A DNA stretch of 35,161 nt. Source: JAVVUJ01 sp964461765 (GTDB lineage Bacteria > Bacillota > Clostridia > Peptostreptococcales > Anaerovoracaceae). Where the stretch lies: NCBI GenBank assembly GCA_964461765.1, contig CAYWVS010000030.1, forward strand, positions 1 through 35,161, given 5' to 3'. Within the stretch, counting starts at the first letter, position 1, and the number at the start of each line of letters is the position of its first letter. Below, piece by piece: positions 14,984 to 23,354 of this stretch. The notes below the pieces were generated by a model. That model was given only the letters and a program-made list of their open reading frames with translations, had not been told where the DNA came from and did not search any database. Made by a program: the position numbers and the translations under genes.

Positions 14984-15667
14984 CTAATTGTTGTTTTTCC
15001 CTTCTGTAAACCGGCTGATGGCCAGTCCGTCCCCTACGGGTAAAACGCAGGTAGTTACATGCTCCAATGAGGTAATATGAGTCAGGTACTCCCTCATTCG
15101 CCTCATGATGGTTCCGTTTCTTCGGAGTGTCAAAAACCGGTCAGATGCCGTAATGGCCTTATATAACACGTTGTCAGAAATCACCACAGCCTCGGCGGCT
15201 ATAAGGCTTTGGATTTTCTCCCAAAATTCCATATAATGACCCTTTGCCCCATCGATGAAAACCATATCAAAGGGAGCCCTTTCCCCTTGAGAAAGTTCCT
15301 CCTTTAACCGTAAGAGAGTTTCTCTCCCATCCCCTTGTATCACTTGGATTCTGTCCTGAAATCCAAAATCTTTAATATTTCGGTTTGCCTTTTCCACGGT
15401 GGCTTCCCGCAACTCCAAAGTGGTAATATTGACATAAGGGGCAGCGGTGGCAAAGCAAATAGCGGAATACCCCACAGCGGTACCGATCTCCAAGATTTCC
15501 TTGGGTTTTTTCATACGGATGGTATTTAATATGAGCTCCTCCGCATCTTTTAAAATAATAGGGACGTGCTTTTCTTCACAGTCCCTCCTGAATTCTTTCA
15601 GTTTTGAATTTAAAGGTCGATATAATCCGGATAGATATTCTGTGACCTCCGGAATGGTTATGTGCAT
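14984..15667 (-). CDS. trmR: tRNA 5-hydroxyuridine methyltransferase
   Basis: The 227-residue class I SAM methyltransferase of the O-methyltransferase-3 family corresponds to YrrM/TrmR. Motif I is EILEIGTAVGYSAICFA (about 54-70), the acidic ribose-binding residue is in TTLELRE, and FDMVFIDGAKGHY (about 138-150) and VISDNVLY carry the metal-binding Asp residues typical of the catechol-OMT-like fold. It should convert 5-hydroxyuridine-34 to 5-methoxyuridine using SAM. The order mltG-trmR-trhP matches yrrL-yrrM-yrrN/O of Bacillus, which supports the assignment over a generic caffeoyl-CoA-type methyltransferase. GGAGTAAAC precedes the ATG; mltG ends 33 bases upstream. Confidence 0.88.
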   Translation of the reverse strand: MHITIPEVTEYLSGLYRPLNSKLKEFRRDCEEKHVPIILKDAEELILNTIRMKKPKEILEIGTAVGYSAICFATAAPYVNITTLELREATVEKANRNIKDFGFQDRIQVIQGDGRETLLRLKEELSQGERAPFDMVFIDGAKGHYMEFWEKIQSLIAAEAVVISDNVLYKAITASDRFLTLRRNGTIMRRMREYLTHITSLEHVTTCVLPVGDGLAISRFTEGKNNN

Positions 15668-15700
15668 GTTTACTCCATTCGTATTGATTTGCCTTTAAGG

Positions 15701-16789
15701 TTATTGATTGGAAAAGGCGTTATTAATATAGTTTTGCTTGTCCTTCAGGAATTGATTGTAATTGTTGGTAAAGGAATGGGTTCCATTTAATGACGGATTT
15801 AACACATAGTATAAATAATCTGTTTCAGCGGGATGTAAGGCCGCATATATAGAGTCTATACCCGGAGAGCATATAGGTCCCGGAGGCAACCCCTTGATCT
15901 TATAGGTATTGTATGGAGAATCAATCTCCAAATCCGCATAAAGTAATCGCTCCTTTTGTTCACCTAGGGCATATTGAATGGTGGCATCAATTTGCAATGG
16001 CATTCCCAAATCTATCCTGTTTTTAATAACGCTGGAAACGATGGCTTTTTCATCCTTAACTCTAGTTTCACGTTCAATAAGAGAAGCTATGGTTAAAACC
16101 TGATTGATGGTCATCCCCAATTCATTGGCACGGTCGTAATATTCCTGAGTAAACAACTTATCAAATTGCTGTAACATACGGTTGATAATATCCGCTTCAG
16201 TTGCAGATTCATAAACATCGTAAGTTTCCGGATATAAATAGCCCTCCAATCGGTTAGGTCCCTGTGGTGCGTCCTTTAAAAATCCATAATCAAAAGTACC
16301 GTATTCAATTTCCTCAAGGAATTTATCTTGGTCTACAAAGCCTTCTGAAGAAAGCTTCTGTGCCGTTCTTTTTATGTCGTAACCCTCAGGTATAGTAAAT
16401 CTTTTGGTCTGTTGTTTTCCCTCAATAATGATATTCATCATTTCATCCATGGTCATACTGGGGGAAAGAACATAGGAACCAACTTTATATTTTCCATCAT
16501 TTCCTTTAAAGCGGGATTGTAGTTTAAATACGGTTTCATTTGATATCAAATGATTTTCAAGCAGAATCCCGGCAATTTTTCCTGTTCCACTACCCTCCGG
16601 TATGGTGACAATCACAGGGGTAGTATCGTTGGGACTCAGTGCTTCCCCACCACGTACCATATAAAAGTTAAAACCCGCCACACAGATTAAAGCAAGGGTA
16701 GTCAAAATCATTAAAATTTTAATAATAGGACTTTTTTTTTCCTTTTTACGATCAGCCTTACGATCTGCCCTTCTTTCCGTTAAACCCAT
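15701..16789 (-). CDS. mltG: Endolytic murein transglycosylase MltG
   Basis: The 362-residue protein has a very basic cytoplasmic tail (MGLTERRADRKADRKKEKK), one membrane helix (about 22-44), a LysM-like region (about 58-125, VTIPEGSGTGKIAGILLENH) and the YceG catalytic domain (about 175-355). The catalytic Glu is E239 in ASLIERET, and the active-site region PLQIDATIQYALG and GLPPGPICSPGIDSI are conserved. MltG cuts nascent glycan strands near the membrane and sets strand length together with elongation synthases. AGAGGTG precedes the ATG. It heads the mltG-trmR-trhP run. A structured repeat lies 50-175 bases upstream of it. Confidence 0.94.
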   Translation of the reverse strand: MGLTERRADRKADRKKEKKSPIIKILMILTTLALICVAGFNFYMVRGGEALSPNDTTPVIVTIPEGSGTGKIAGILLENHLISNETVFKLQSRFKGNDGKYKVGSYVLSPSMTMDEMMNIIIEGKQQTKRFTIPEGYDIKRTAQKLSSEGFVDQDKFLEEIEYGTFDYGFLKDAPQGPNRLEGYLYPETYDVYESATEADIINRMLQQFDKLFTQEYYDRANELGMTINQVLTIASLIERETRVKDEKAIVSSVIKNRIDLGMPLQIDATIQYALGEQKERLLYADLEIDSPYNTYKIKGLPPGPICSPGIDSIYAALHPAETDYLYYVLNPSLNGTHSFTNNYNQFLKDKQNYINNAFSNQ

Positions 16790-16838
16790 ACTACACCTCT
16801 TTACTGTAAATATTACTCCATTTTATGTTTATATTTTA

Positions 16839-16965
16839 ATATGTAGGAAATATCGTCAAAGACGATATTGACGGAATATCAAAGAACACCCTCGTAAAGA
16901 ATCGCCATCTGAGATCCCATATTTGAGACAGAATCTTTCATTCCATTGTTTCCATTTTGCTATGA
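16839..16965. repeat. Structured dispersed repeat, copy A
   Basis: The sequence from TTAATATGTAGGAAATAT onward aligns with copy C at 34359 over roughly 120 bases and with copy B at 33750 over the first 50. It contains a perfect 9-bp hairpin, AATATCGTC-AAA-GACGATATT (16849-16869). The second and third hairpins seen in copy C are degraded here. It fills the gap between efp and mltG. Confidence 0.7.
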
Positions 16966-17029
16966 GCTTTTTCGTACTGAATCATTGCCTACTTAGCTAT
17001 GAGCTTCTTACTGAATCACTGCCTATTTA
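16959..17029. repeat. Tandem duplication of the efp 3' end
   Basis: Two adjacent units (16959-16995, 37 bases; 16996-17029, 34 bases) both read GCTATGAGCTT...ACTGAATCA.TGCCTA.TTA. The right-hand unit contains the efp stop codon, so the left unit is a diverged copy of the gene's last bases plus trailer. They differ by a 3-base indel and a few substitutions. Confidence 0.8.
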
Positions 17030-17583
17030 GCTCTGGACAAATACTCTCCCGTACGAGTGTCGATTTGAATCACATCACCTTCGTTAATAAATATGGGCAC
17101 CTGAATCACTGCACCTGTTTCTACCGTAGCTGCCTTAGTAACGTTGGTTGCCGTATCTCCCTTTACTCCCGGTTCGGTTTCCACAATCTTTAAGTTTACA
17201 AAGTTAGGAGCTTCTACCAAAAAAGCACTTCCCTTGTAGAATTTAATGGTGGCTAAATCGTTTTCCCTCAGATATTTCATGGCATCCTCTACCTGATCCG
17301 CCATCAAAGGAACTTGGTCATAGGTCTCCTGATCCATGAAATAATAGAGTTCTCCGTCATTGTATAAATACTGCATCATCTTAGTTTCAATGTGTGCCTT
17401 TGGAAATTTATCATTTGGATTAAAGGCTTCTTCACGTGTGGCACCGGTCAAAATATTTTTATATTTCGTTCTTACAAAAGCAGCACCTTTACCAGGCTTT
17501 ACGTGCTGAAAGTCCACAACAACATGAGGCTCCCCATTGATATCAAAGGTGATTCCTTTTCTAAAATCGCTTGCATATACCAT
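17023..17583 (-). CDS. efp: Translation elongation factor P
   Basis: With the ATG at 17583 the protein has 186 residues, the standard length; a frame from 17616 would add 11 atypical residues. Three beta-barrel domains are present: KOW-like (1-62), central (about 68-122) and OB-like C-terminal (about 130-186, VIQVPIFINEGDVIQIDTRTG). The loop tip that reaches the peptidyl-transferase centre is VKPGKGAAFV, with Lys32 as the residue modified in Firmicutes. EF-P relieves stalling at polyproline. It lies 85 bases after the peptidase gene, the usual pepP-efp order. The last codons and stop are duplicated downstream. Confidence 0.97.
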   Translation of the reverse strand: MVYASDFRKGITFDINGEPHVVVDFQHVKPGKGAAFVRTKYKNILTGATREEAFNPNDKFPKAHIETKMMQYLYNDGELYYFMDQETYDQVPLMADQVEDAMKYLRENDLATIKFYKGSAFLVEAPNFVNLKIVETEPGVKGDTATNVTKAATVETGAVIQVPIFINEGDVIQIDTRTGEYLSRAK

Positions 17584-17668
17584 ATTTTCGTCTCCATTTC
17601 TTATTTTTTCATGCAAAATTATTTTCCAACCGAAGCTTTTTTTAGGAAAAAGAAGATTACGGTTGCCC

Positions 17669-18355
17669 TTATAATGTGATTAATTCTTTGGTGGAATGTA
17701 CCAAATTTATTATACCAAAAGATTTAACGATTGCCAAGTCCTCAATGCGTACACCAAACTGATCCGGTATGTAGATGCCCGGCTCAATGGTAATGGCCAT
17801 ATTTTCAGCTAATACGTGACTGCTGTTTGCATTGATTCGAGGATCTTGATGAACTTCTCTGCCTACACCGTGTCCCAAACCATGGGAAAAGTAATCTCCG
17901 TAACCCTCCATATTGATAATGTCTCGGGCAATCATATCTAACACGTAGCATTCTAACCCTGCCTTTGCGGCATTACATCCTGCCAACTGAGCCTTTAAAA
18001 CAGTGTCGTAAACCTTTTTTTGTTCAGGACTTATAGACCCCAAAGCAATGGTTCTGGTCATGTCTCCGCAGTAACCATCCACAACTGCACCGAAATCCAA
18101 GGTGAGAAACTCCCCCTTTTCGATCACCTTGTCTGTGGGTTCACCGTGGGGTAGTGCTGTTCTGGAACCGGATACGCAGATGGTTGGAAAGGCGAGTTTT
18201 TCCCCGCCATTGGTCAATAAAAATCGGTCAATTTCATCAGCTATGGTCTTTTCCGTCATACCTATTTGGATAAAGTTCAATATATGAGTAAAACATAAAT
18301 CTCCTAAAGCTGCCGCCGCACCTATGGCTGACAATTCCTTTTCACTTCTAATCAT
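17669..18355 (-). CDS. M24 family Xaa-Pro aminopeptidase-like protein lacking the N-terminal domain
   Basis: The protein is 228 residues from the ATG at 18355 (MIRSEKELSAIGAAA), which overlaps the ylbF stop as ATGATTAG. The pita-bread catalytic domain is complete: H70 (TALPHGEPTD), D87 (LTLDFGAVVDGYCGD), D98, H162 (SHGLGHGVGREVHQDP), E191 (TIEPGIYIPDQFGVRIED) and E205 are the metal ligands and proton donor. The ALPHG and DPRIN context is that of PepP/YqhT rather than methionine aminopeptidase. The roughly 120-residue creatinase N-domain of normal PepP (about 355 residues) is absent, and the upstream space is taken by another gene, so this is a single-domain form. Loss of the N-domain should alter oligomerisation and substrate choice. 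Confidence 0.85.
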   Translation of the reverse strand: MIRSEKELSAIGAAAALGDLCFTHILNFIQIGMTEKTIADEIDRFLLTNGGEKLAFPTICVSGSRTALPHGEPTDKVIEKGEFLTLDFGAVVDGYCGDMTRTIALGSISPEQKKVYDTVLKAQLAGCNAAKAGLECYVLDMIARDIINMEGYGDYFSHGLGHGVGREVHQDPRINANSSHVLAENMAITIEPGIYIPDQFGVRIEDLAIVKSFGIINLVHSTKELITL

Positions 18356-18704
18356 CTTCCTCTTCTTCCATAATTCGTCCGAATTGTAACACATCCCCTA
18401 AAATTTTATAAACATCGTTTATCATCATAGAAAATCGTATCTGAGACTGCATATACTGAGCTGCCAAAGGATCTGCCATGATAATTGTATTGAGAGCTTG
18501 AACCTGCTCCATCATATCTTCCCCGGTGTCCTCTCCCATCATCATTTTAGCTTGTAATGCAAATTGTTTTTGTTGAAAATCATTTATTATTTCTGTTAGT
18601 TGACTGTTTTCAGAAGCTTTATCCTTAATTGTCATATAGTTATTATATTCTTCTGAATTTTTAATGGCATTTGCTAGTTCTCTTGCGTGATCATAAACGT
18701 TCAT
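18348..18704 (-). CDS. YlbF/YmcA family regulator
   Basis: The 118-residue, almost entirely helical protein matches the Com_YlbF family: MNVYDHARELANAIKNSEEY at the start, then DFQQKQFALQAKMMMGEDTGEDM and ADPLAAQYMQSQIRFSMMINDVYKI. In Bacillus, YlbF with YmcA and YaaT forms a complex that steers RNase Y mRNA processing and affects competence and sporulation. The very acidic tail (EEEEDD) overlaps the next gene's start by 8 bases, indicating translational coupling with the peptidase. AAAGGAGA precedes the ATG. It lies just downstream of rnj, so two RNA-decay-related genes are adjacent. Which paralogue it is cannot be decided. Confidence 0.85.
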   Translation of the reverse strand: MNVYDHARELANAIKNSEEYNNYMTIKDKASENSQLTEIINDFQQKQFALQAKMMMGEDTGEDMMEQVQALNTIIMADPLAAQYMQSQIRFSMMINDVYKILGDVLQFGRIMEEEEDD

Positions 18705-18792
18705 TTTAGTGTCTCCTTTTATTTAATTTATAAGAAATGAATGCTCTTGGCAACCTATTTACCATGATATTTTCATTTTCTCCAAAGATAAA

Positions 18793-20475
18793 TTATACTT
18801 CTAAAAATATGGGGAGGATCACAGGACTTCTTTTAGTTTTTTGATAAATGAAGGTCTTTAACTCATCTCGTATGGCATTTTTCATGCCCGCCCAATCTCT
18901 GACACCATCTAAGGCACATTGCTCTAATCTCACGTCTACAGCAGATCTGGCGGACTCGATCAAATCCTCGTTTTCTCTGACATAGACAAAACCTCTGGAG
19001 ATAATGTCGGGACCCGACACAATTTGCCCCGTTCCTTTTTCTATGGCAGCTACCACGATGATCAAACCTGACTCGGATAGAAGTCGTCTGTCTCTCAGCA
19101 CGATATTGCCCACGTCTCCCACGCCAAGGCCGTCTACCATCACCGCAGATGCAGGAATTTCCTCCTTGGTCTTGCTGACTTTGCCCTTGGACATGGAAAG
19201 CACTTGACCGTTCTGCAAGATAAAGATGTTATTGGAAGACATTCCCAAATTTTCTGCCAACATCGCATGTTGTCTCAGGTGGCGATATTCTCCATGTACC
19301 GGCATAAAGTACTTAGGTTTTATCAGTGAGTGGATTAGCTTCAATTCTTCTGCACAGGCGTGACCGGATACATGAATGTCAGCGATATCCGAATAGATCA
19401 CTTCTGCACCTTTTTCAAATAACTTGTTGACTACATTGGAAACGGTTTTTTCATTTCCGGGAACAGGGCTAGAGGAAAGGATAACCATATCCCCTTTCTT
19501 AATTTGAATAGCCTTATGCTCTGCAGAAGCCATTCTGGAGAGAGCAGACATAGGCTCCCCTTGGCTACCCGTAGTGATAATCAACAGTTCCTTATCCGGG
19601 ATGTTTTTTGTCTTATTGATATCCACCATAACGTTTGCCGGAATTTTTAAGTATCCCAGCTCTATACCCAAAGATACCACATTGAGCATACTTCGGCCCG
19701 ATACGGATACCTTTCTTCCAAACATTACAGCTGTATTGATGATCTTCTGTACTCTGTGCACGTTGGAAGAGAAAGTAGCGATAATAATTCTGGATTCTGA
19801 GCCTCGGAAGATATTTTCTAAGACTGTGCCCACGGTTTTTTCCGAAGATGTATACCCTTTTCTTTCAGCATTGGTACTATCTGCCAGCATCAAGGTAACA
19901 CCTTTTTTACCGATTTCCGCTAACTTCTGAAAATCTATAGGTTCTCCGTCTACTGGAGTATAGTCAATTTTAAAGTCACCTGTATGGAAAATCACTCCCA
20001 CAGGTGTGGTGATGGCCAGACAAACGGCATCTGCAATGGAATGTGTCATTCTGATGGTTTGGATTTGAAAATCCCCTAATTTAATGGTATCTCCTGCCGT
20101 AACAGTATTGAGTTTTGCCTTAATCCCATGCTCCTTCAGTTTGTTTTCCACCAAACCTAAGGTAAGCCTCGTTCCGTACAGAGGTACGTTGACCTGCTTT
20201 AACAAATAAGGTATGGCACCGATGTGATCTTCGTGTCCATGGGTAATTACCATTCCTTTTATTTTAGCGCTGTTTTTAATCAAATAGCTAAAGTCTGGGA
20301 TAACGATGTCAATTCCGAACATTTCATCATCAGGAAAGGACAGTCCGCAGTCAATAATGATAATCTCATTTTTGTATTCCAATAGGGTCATATTTTTTCC
20401 GATTTCGTTCAAACCCCCGATAGGAATAACTTTGACTGAGCCGCCGCCTCCCTTTGTATTTTCTAATATTTTCAA
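18793..20475 (-). CDS. rnj: Ribonuclease J
   Basis: The 560-residue protein is a beta-CASP metallo-beta-lactamase ribonuclease with 5'-3' exo- and endonuclease activity. Metal motif THGHEDHIG (H79, H81, D83, H84), RMTHSIADAV, FHTGDFKID, the beta-CASP motifs (IIATFSSNVHRVQ, TGSQGEPMSAL) and VHGEYRHL are all present, followed by the C-terminal domain with VVAAIEKGTGQIVSGPDIISRGFVY. The start is TTG at 20475, preceded by AAAGGA nine bases upstream; no better ATG exists near the conserved VKVIPIGGLNEIGKN. The N-terminus has a poly-Gly stretch (KGGGGSVKV). An 11-bp hairpin lies in its leader. The copy type (J1 or J2) cannot be told from one gene. Confidence 0.95.
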   Translation of the reverse strand: MKILENTKGGGGSVKVIPIGGLNEIGKNMTLLEYKNEIIIIDCGLSFPDDEMFGIDIVIPDFSYLIKNSAKIKGMVITHGHEDHIGAIPYLLKQVNVPLYGTRLTLGLVENKLKEHGIKAKLNTVTAGDTIKLGDFQIQTIRMTHSIADAVCLAITTPVGVIFHTGDFKIDYTPVDGEPIDFQKLAEIGKKGVTLMLADSTNAERKGYTSSEKTVGTVLENIFRGSESRIIIATFSSNVHRVQKIINTAVMFGRKVSVSGRSMLNVVSLGIELGYLKIPANVMVDINKTKNIPDKELLIITTGSQGEPMSALSRMASAEHKAIQIKKGDMVILSSSPVPGNEKTVSNVVNKLFEKGAEVIYSDIADIHVSGHACAEELKLIHSLIKPKYFMPVHGEYRHLRQHAMLAENLGMSSNNIFILQNGQVLSMSKGKVSKTKEEIPASAVMVDGLGVGDVGNIVLRDRRLLSESGLIIVVAAIEKGTGQIVSGPDIISRGFVYVRENEDLIESARSAVDVRLEQCALDGVRDWAGMKNAIRDELKTFIYQKTKRSPVILPIFLEV

Positions 20476-20504
20476 TTTATATTTCCTTTCAGTTTGTATT
20501 TTAC

Positions 20505-20531
20505 GGAAATGGAATATATGATTCCATTTCC
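20505..20531 (-). promoter_or_regulatory. Leader hairpin upstream of rnj
   Basis: A perfect 11-bp stem GGAAATGGAAT/ATTCCATTTCC with a 5-base loop ends 30 bases before the TTG start. No T-run follows, so it is not a standard terminator. A stable 5' structure could affect 5'-end-dependent decay of the message. Confidence 0.45.
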
Positions 20532-20618
20532 AATGTCGCTCTCAAAGAACGATAATTCATATTTTCGCTCTTTTAATTTTTAAAATCACTTTTGTAATTT
20601 TTTTTTTACAATTTAGTT

Positions 20619-20638
20619 AAAATCTCGCTTTTGCTAGA
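20619..20638 (-). terminator. Weak terminator candidate after leuS
   Basis: On the minus strand TCTAGC-AAAA-GCGAGA (one mismatch) is followed by TTTT. The stem is short; the leuS-rnj gap holds nothing stronger except the rnj leader hairpin. Confidence 0.3.
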
Positions 20639-20659
20639 ATTTGTAACTATTCTATATCC

Positions 20660-23131
20660 CTACCTGACAACAATATTCAGCAATTTATTGGGTACTGCAA
20701 TGGTCTTTACGATCTCCTTACCTGTCAAAACCCCTTTTACCTTTTCATTGTCCATGGCCAAAGCAATAAATTCGTCCTTGCCGAGACCGTTGGGAACTAC
20801 GATTTTTTCTTTTACCTTTCCATTGATTTGAATGACTACTTCCACGGTATCCTTCACCATGGCTTTCTCATCATAAGTTGGCCAATTTGCGGTATATACA
20901 GAGCCTGTATTACCCATATGTTCCCACATTTCCTCGCAAATATGCGGAGTAAAGGGGGACAGGATTAAAACAAGATTTTTCAGGGCAACCTTTAGCAATC
21001 CAAGGTTCTTGTCTTCCAATTCCTTGTATCTATAGAGTTCGTTTACAAACTCCATGATGGAGCTAATGGCCGTGTTAAAGTTAAATCTGCCGCCCACGTC
21101 TTCTGAAACCTTCTTAATGGTAGTATTCATCACATAGGATAAGGATTTATCCCCTTCAGTGAGGGCAGTAAGAGAATCCTCCGCATTCTTCACCTTTTCG
21201 GACATCTCAAAGACTAAGCGATGGACTCTATTTAAAAATTTATAGCTTCCTTCTACTCCCGCATCTGACCATTCCAGTTCTTTTTCAGGTGGAGAAGCGA
21301 AGAGAATAAAGAGTCTTGCGGTATCTGCTCCATATTTTTTGATGATTTCCTCAGGGCTGACCACGTTGCCTAGGGATTTTGACATCTTTTTGCCGTCCTT
21401 TAGCACCATTCCCTGGGTCAATAGATTTGTAAATGGTTCTTCTGTGGGCGCCCAACCGATGTCAAATAAAAACTTATTGAAAAATCTGGCATACAATAAG
21501 TGCAAAATGGCATGTTCTACACCGCCGATATACTGATCCACTGCCATCCAATACTTAGCCTTTTCCTTGCCAAACACCTGCTGGCTGTTGTTGGCATCCG
21601 TATAACGCAGGAAATACCAGGAGGAATCCAGGAAAGTATCCATAGTGTCCGTTTCCCTTTGGGCTTTTTTACCGCATTTTGGGCAAGCGGTATCGCGGAA
21701 GGTAGGACTTGTGGTCAAAGGAGATTCCCCCTTGCCGCTAAATACTACATCTGTAGGTAATAAAACGGGAAGATTCTCTTCTTTTTCTGCTACCCAACCG
21801 CAATCCTCACAATAAATCATGGGAATAGGAGTTCCCCAGTATCTCTGTCTAGAAATTAGCCAATCTCTCAGCCTGAAATTGATGGACTTTTTACCAATCT
21901 TTTTTTCTTCCAAGTATTCTACTATCTTAACGATGGCATCCTTATTATTCAAACCGTTAAAGGGACCGGAGTTGATCATATTTCCTTCTGCCACAAAGGC
22001 CTCTTTTAGATTATTCACATCTATTGCAGGATCCTTCGTATCCACTACAGGAATGATATCCAAATTGTATTTGACAGCAAAATCAAAGTCTCTTTGGTCA
22101 TGAGCAGGCACGGCCATAATGGCACCTGTACCGTAATCCATCAAAACGTAGTTGGCAATATAAATGGGCACCTTCTCATTGTTCATAGGATTAATGGCAT
22201 AACGACCGATAAAGATACCATCCTTTTCCAAAGTGGTGGCGGATCTGTCGATGTCACTTAGATATTGCAATTTATCTAAAAATTCATTTACAGGTTTTTC
22301 GTACTCCGTTCCTGCTACCAACTCCTTCACATAAGGATGTTCCGGAGCCAAAACCATATAAGTTACTCCATACAAAGTATCTGGACGAGTAGTAAAGATC
22401 GTGAGATCCTTGTCAAATCCATCTACAGGGAAGTCCACTTCTCCACCGATGCTCTTACCGATCCAGTTTTTCTGCATGACTTTTACTTTATTGGGCCAGC
22501 CTTCCAATTTATCCAGATCAGCAAGCAGTCTATCTGCATAATCTGTAATCTTCAGATACCACTGATCCAAATCCTTTTTCCCTACAGCAGTACTGCATCT
22601 TTCGCAAGCGCCTTCCACAACCTGCTCATTGGCCAATACAGTCTGGCAAGATGGGCACCAGTTTACAGGATTTTTTTTCTTGTATGCAAGACCATTGTTA
22701 AAAAATTGAATGAAAATCCATTGCATCCATTTATAATAATCGGGATGACAGGTAGCAACTTCCCTTTCCCAATCGTAGGAAAGCCCCAGCTGTTTTAGCT
22801 GATCCCGCATTTCGCCGATGTTGTCCCATGTCCAAAGGTTAGGGTGAATTCCGTTTTTAATAGCGGCATTTTCTGCCGGTAAGCCAAAAGAATCCCAACC
22901 CATGGGATGAAGTACATTATATCCGTTCATTTTTAAATATCTGGTAGCCACATCCCCTATGGAATAGTTTCGGACATGACCCATATGCAGCTTACCTGAG
23001 GGGTAAGGAAACATTTCCAACAGATAGTATTTCTTTTTTGAAAAATCATCGTCGGATTTGAAAAGTTGATTATCTTCCCAATATTTTTGCCACTTTGGTT
23101 CGATTTCAGAATAGTTATAGCGTTCGATCAT
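20660..23131 (-). CDS. leuS: Leucyl-tRNA synthetase
   Basis: The 823-residue class I synthetase charges tRNA-Leu. HMGH (49-52, in FPYPSGKLHMGHVRNYS) and KMSKS (GKKMSKSLGNVVSP) form the catalytic site. CPSCQ...CERC is the zinc module, and the CP1 editing domain contains TIFTTRPDTLYGVTYMVLAPEH. The C-terminal anticodon and tail domain ends VVVQINGKVKEKIVVP-like, as usual. AAGGAGG seven bases before the ATG is near ideal. The 223-base upstream gap shows no T-box signature, so a leucine T-box is not evident; a 24-base tandem repeat lies there instead. It follows rsfS on the same strand. Confidence 0.98.
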   Translation of the reverse strand: MIERYNYSEIEPKWQKYWEDNQLFKSDDDFSKKKYYLLEMFPYPSGKLHMGHVRNYSIGDVATRYLKMNGYNVLHPMGWDSFGLPAENAAIKNGIHPNLWTWDNIGEMRDQLKQLGLSYDWEREVATCHPDYYKWMQWIFIQFFNNGLAYKKKNPVNWCPSCQTVLANEQVVEGACERCSTAVGKKDLDQWYLKITDYADRLLADLDKLEGWPNKVKVMQKNWIGKSIGGEVDFPVDGFDKDLTIFTTRPDTLYGVTYMVLAPEHPYVKELVAGTEYEKPVNEFLDKLQYLSDIDRSATTLEKDGIFIGRYAINPMNNEKVPIYIANYVLMDYGTGAIMAVPAHDQRDFDFAVKYNLDIIPVVDTKDPAIDVNNLKEAFVAEGNMINSGPFNGLNNKDAIVKIVEYLEEKKIGKKSINFRLRDWLISRQRYWGTPIPMIYCEDCGWVAEKEENLPVLLPTDVVFSGKGESPLTTSPTFRDTACPKCGKKAQRETDTMDTFLDSSWYFLRYTDANNSQQVFGKEKAKYWMAVDQYIGGVEHAILHLLYARFFNKFLFDIGWAPTEEPFTNLLTQGMVLKDGKKMSKSLGNVVSPEEIIKKYGADTARLFILFASPPEKELEWSDAGVEGSYKFLNRVHRLVFEMSEKVKNAEDSLTALTEGDKSLSYVMNTTIKKVSEDVGGRFNFNTAISSIMEFVNELYRYKELEDKNLGLLKVALKNLVLILSPFTPHICEEMWEHMGNTGSVYTANWPTYDEKAMVKDTVEVVIQINGKVKEKIVVPNGLGKDEFIALAMDNEKVKGVLTGKEIVKTIAVPNKLLNIVVR

Positions 23132-23147
23132 CAGTTCCTCCTTGTTT

Positions 23148-23195
23148 GATGTATTTAAATTTATTTATTTTGATGTTTTTAAATTTACTTATTTA
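23148..23195. repeat. 24-base tandem repeat in the leuS leader
   Basis: Units 23148-23171 and 23172-23195 both begin GATGT and read TTTAAATTT with only three differences. They lie directly before the leuS ribosome binding site. The AT-rich composition suggests replication slippage. Confidence 0.6.
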
Positions 23196-23354
23196 ATATA
23201 TTAAGCATATTTATTCAATAATGTTAGGGCAAAAGCCCATTTTTTATGACATGGATTAAAATTTTTTATTCCCATATTTCTGAATCTTAAATTTTACCCT
23301 AGTCAAATATCAACTCTTCAATATATATAATAAATATTAGAGATTAAATAATAT

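Noticed and set aside
16839..17029. CRISPR array
   Set aside because: Only two tandem units with no spacers, and the dispersed copies are far apart; no cas genes are present.
17669..18355. Methionine aminopeptidase as the identity of the short M24 peptidase
   Set aside because: The ALPHG, GLGHGVGREVHQDP and GVRIED context matches PepP-type enzymes, and MetAP signature segments are missing.
22337..22798. 153-codon plus-strand open frame opposite leuS
   Set aside because: It is the complement of conserved synthetase codons; no start signal or recognisable domain.
23221..23245. Plus-strand terminator GGGC-AAAA-GCCC followed by T6
   Set aside because: The stem is only 4 bp and there is no plus-strand gene upstream for it to terminate.
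23132..23354. Leucine T-box riboswitch upstream of leuS
   Set aside because: No T-box core sequence or antiterminator-terminator pair could be seen on the minus strand.
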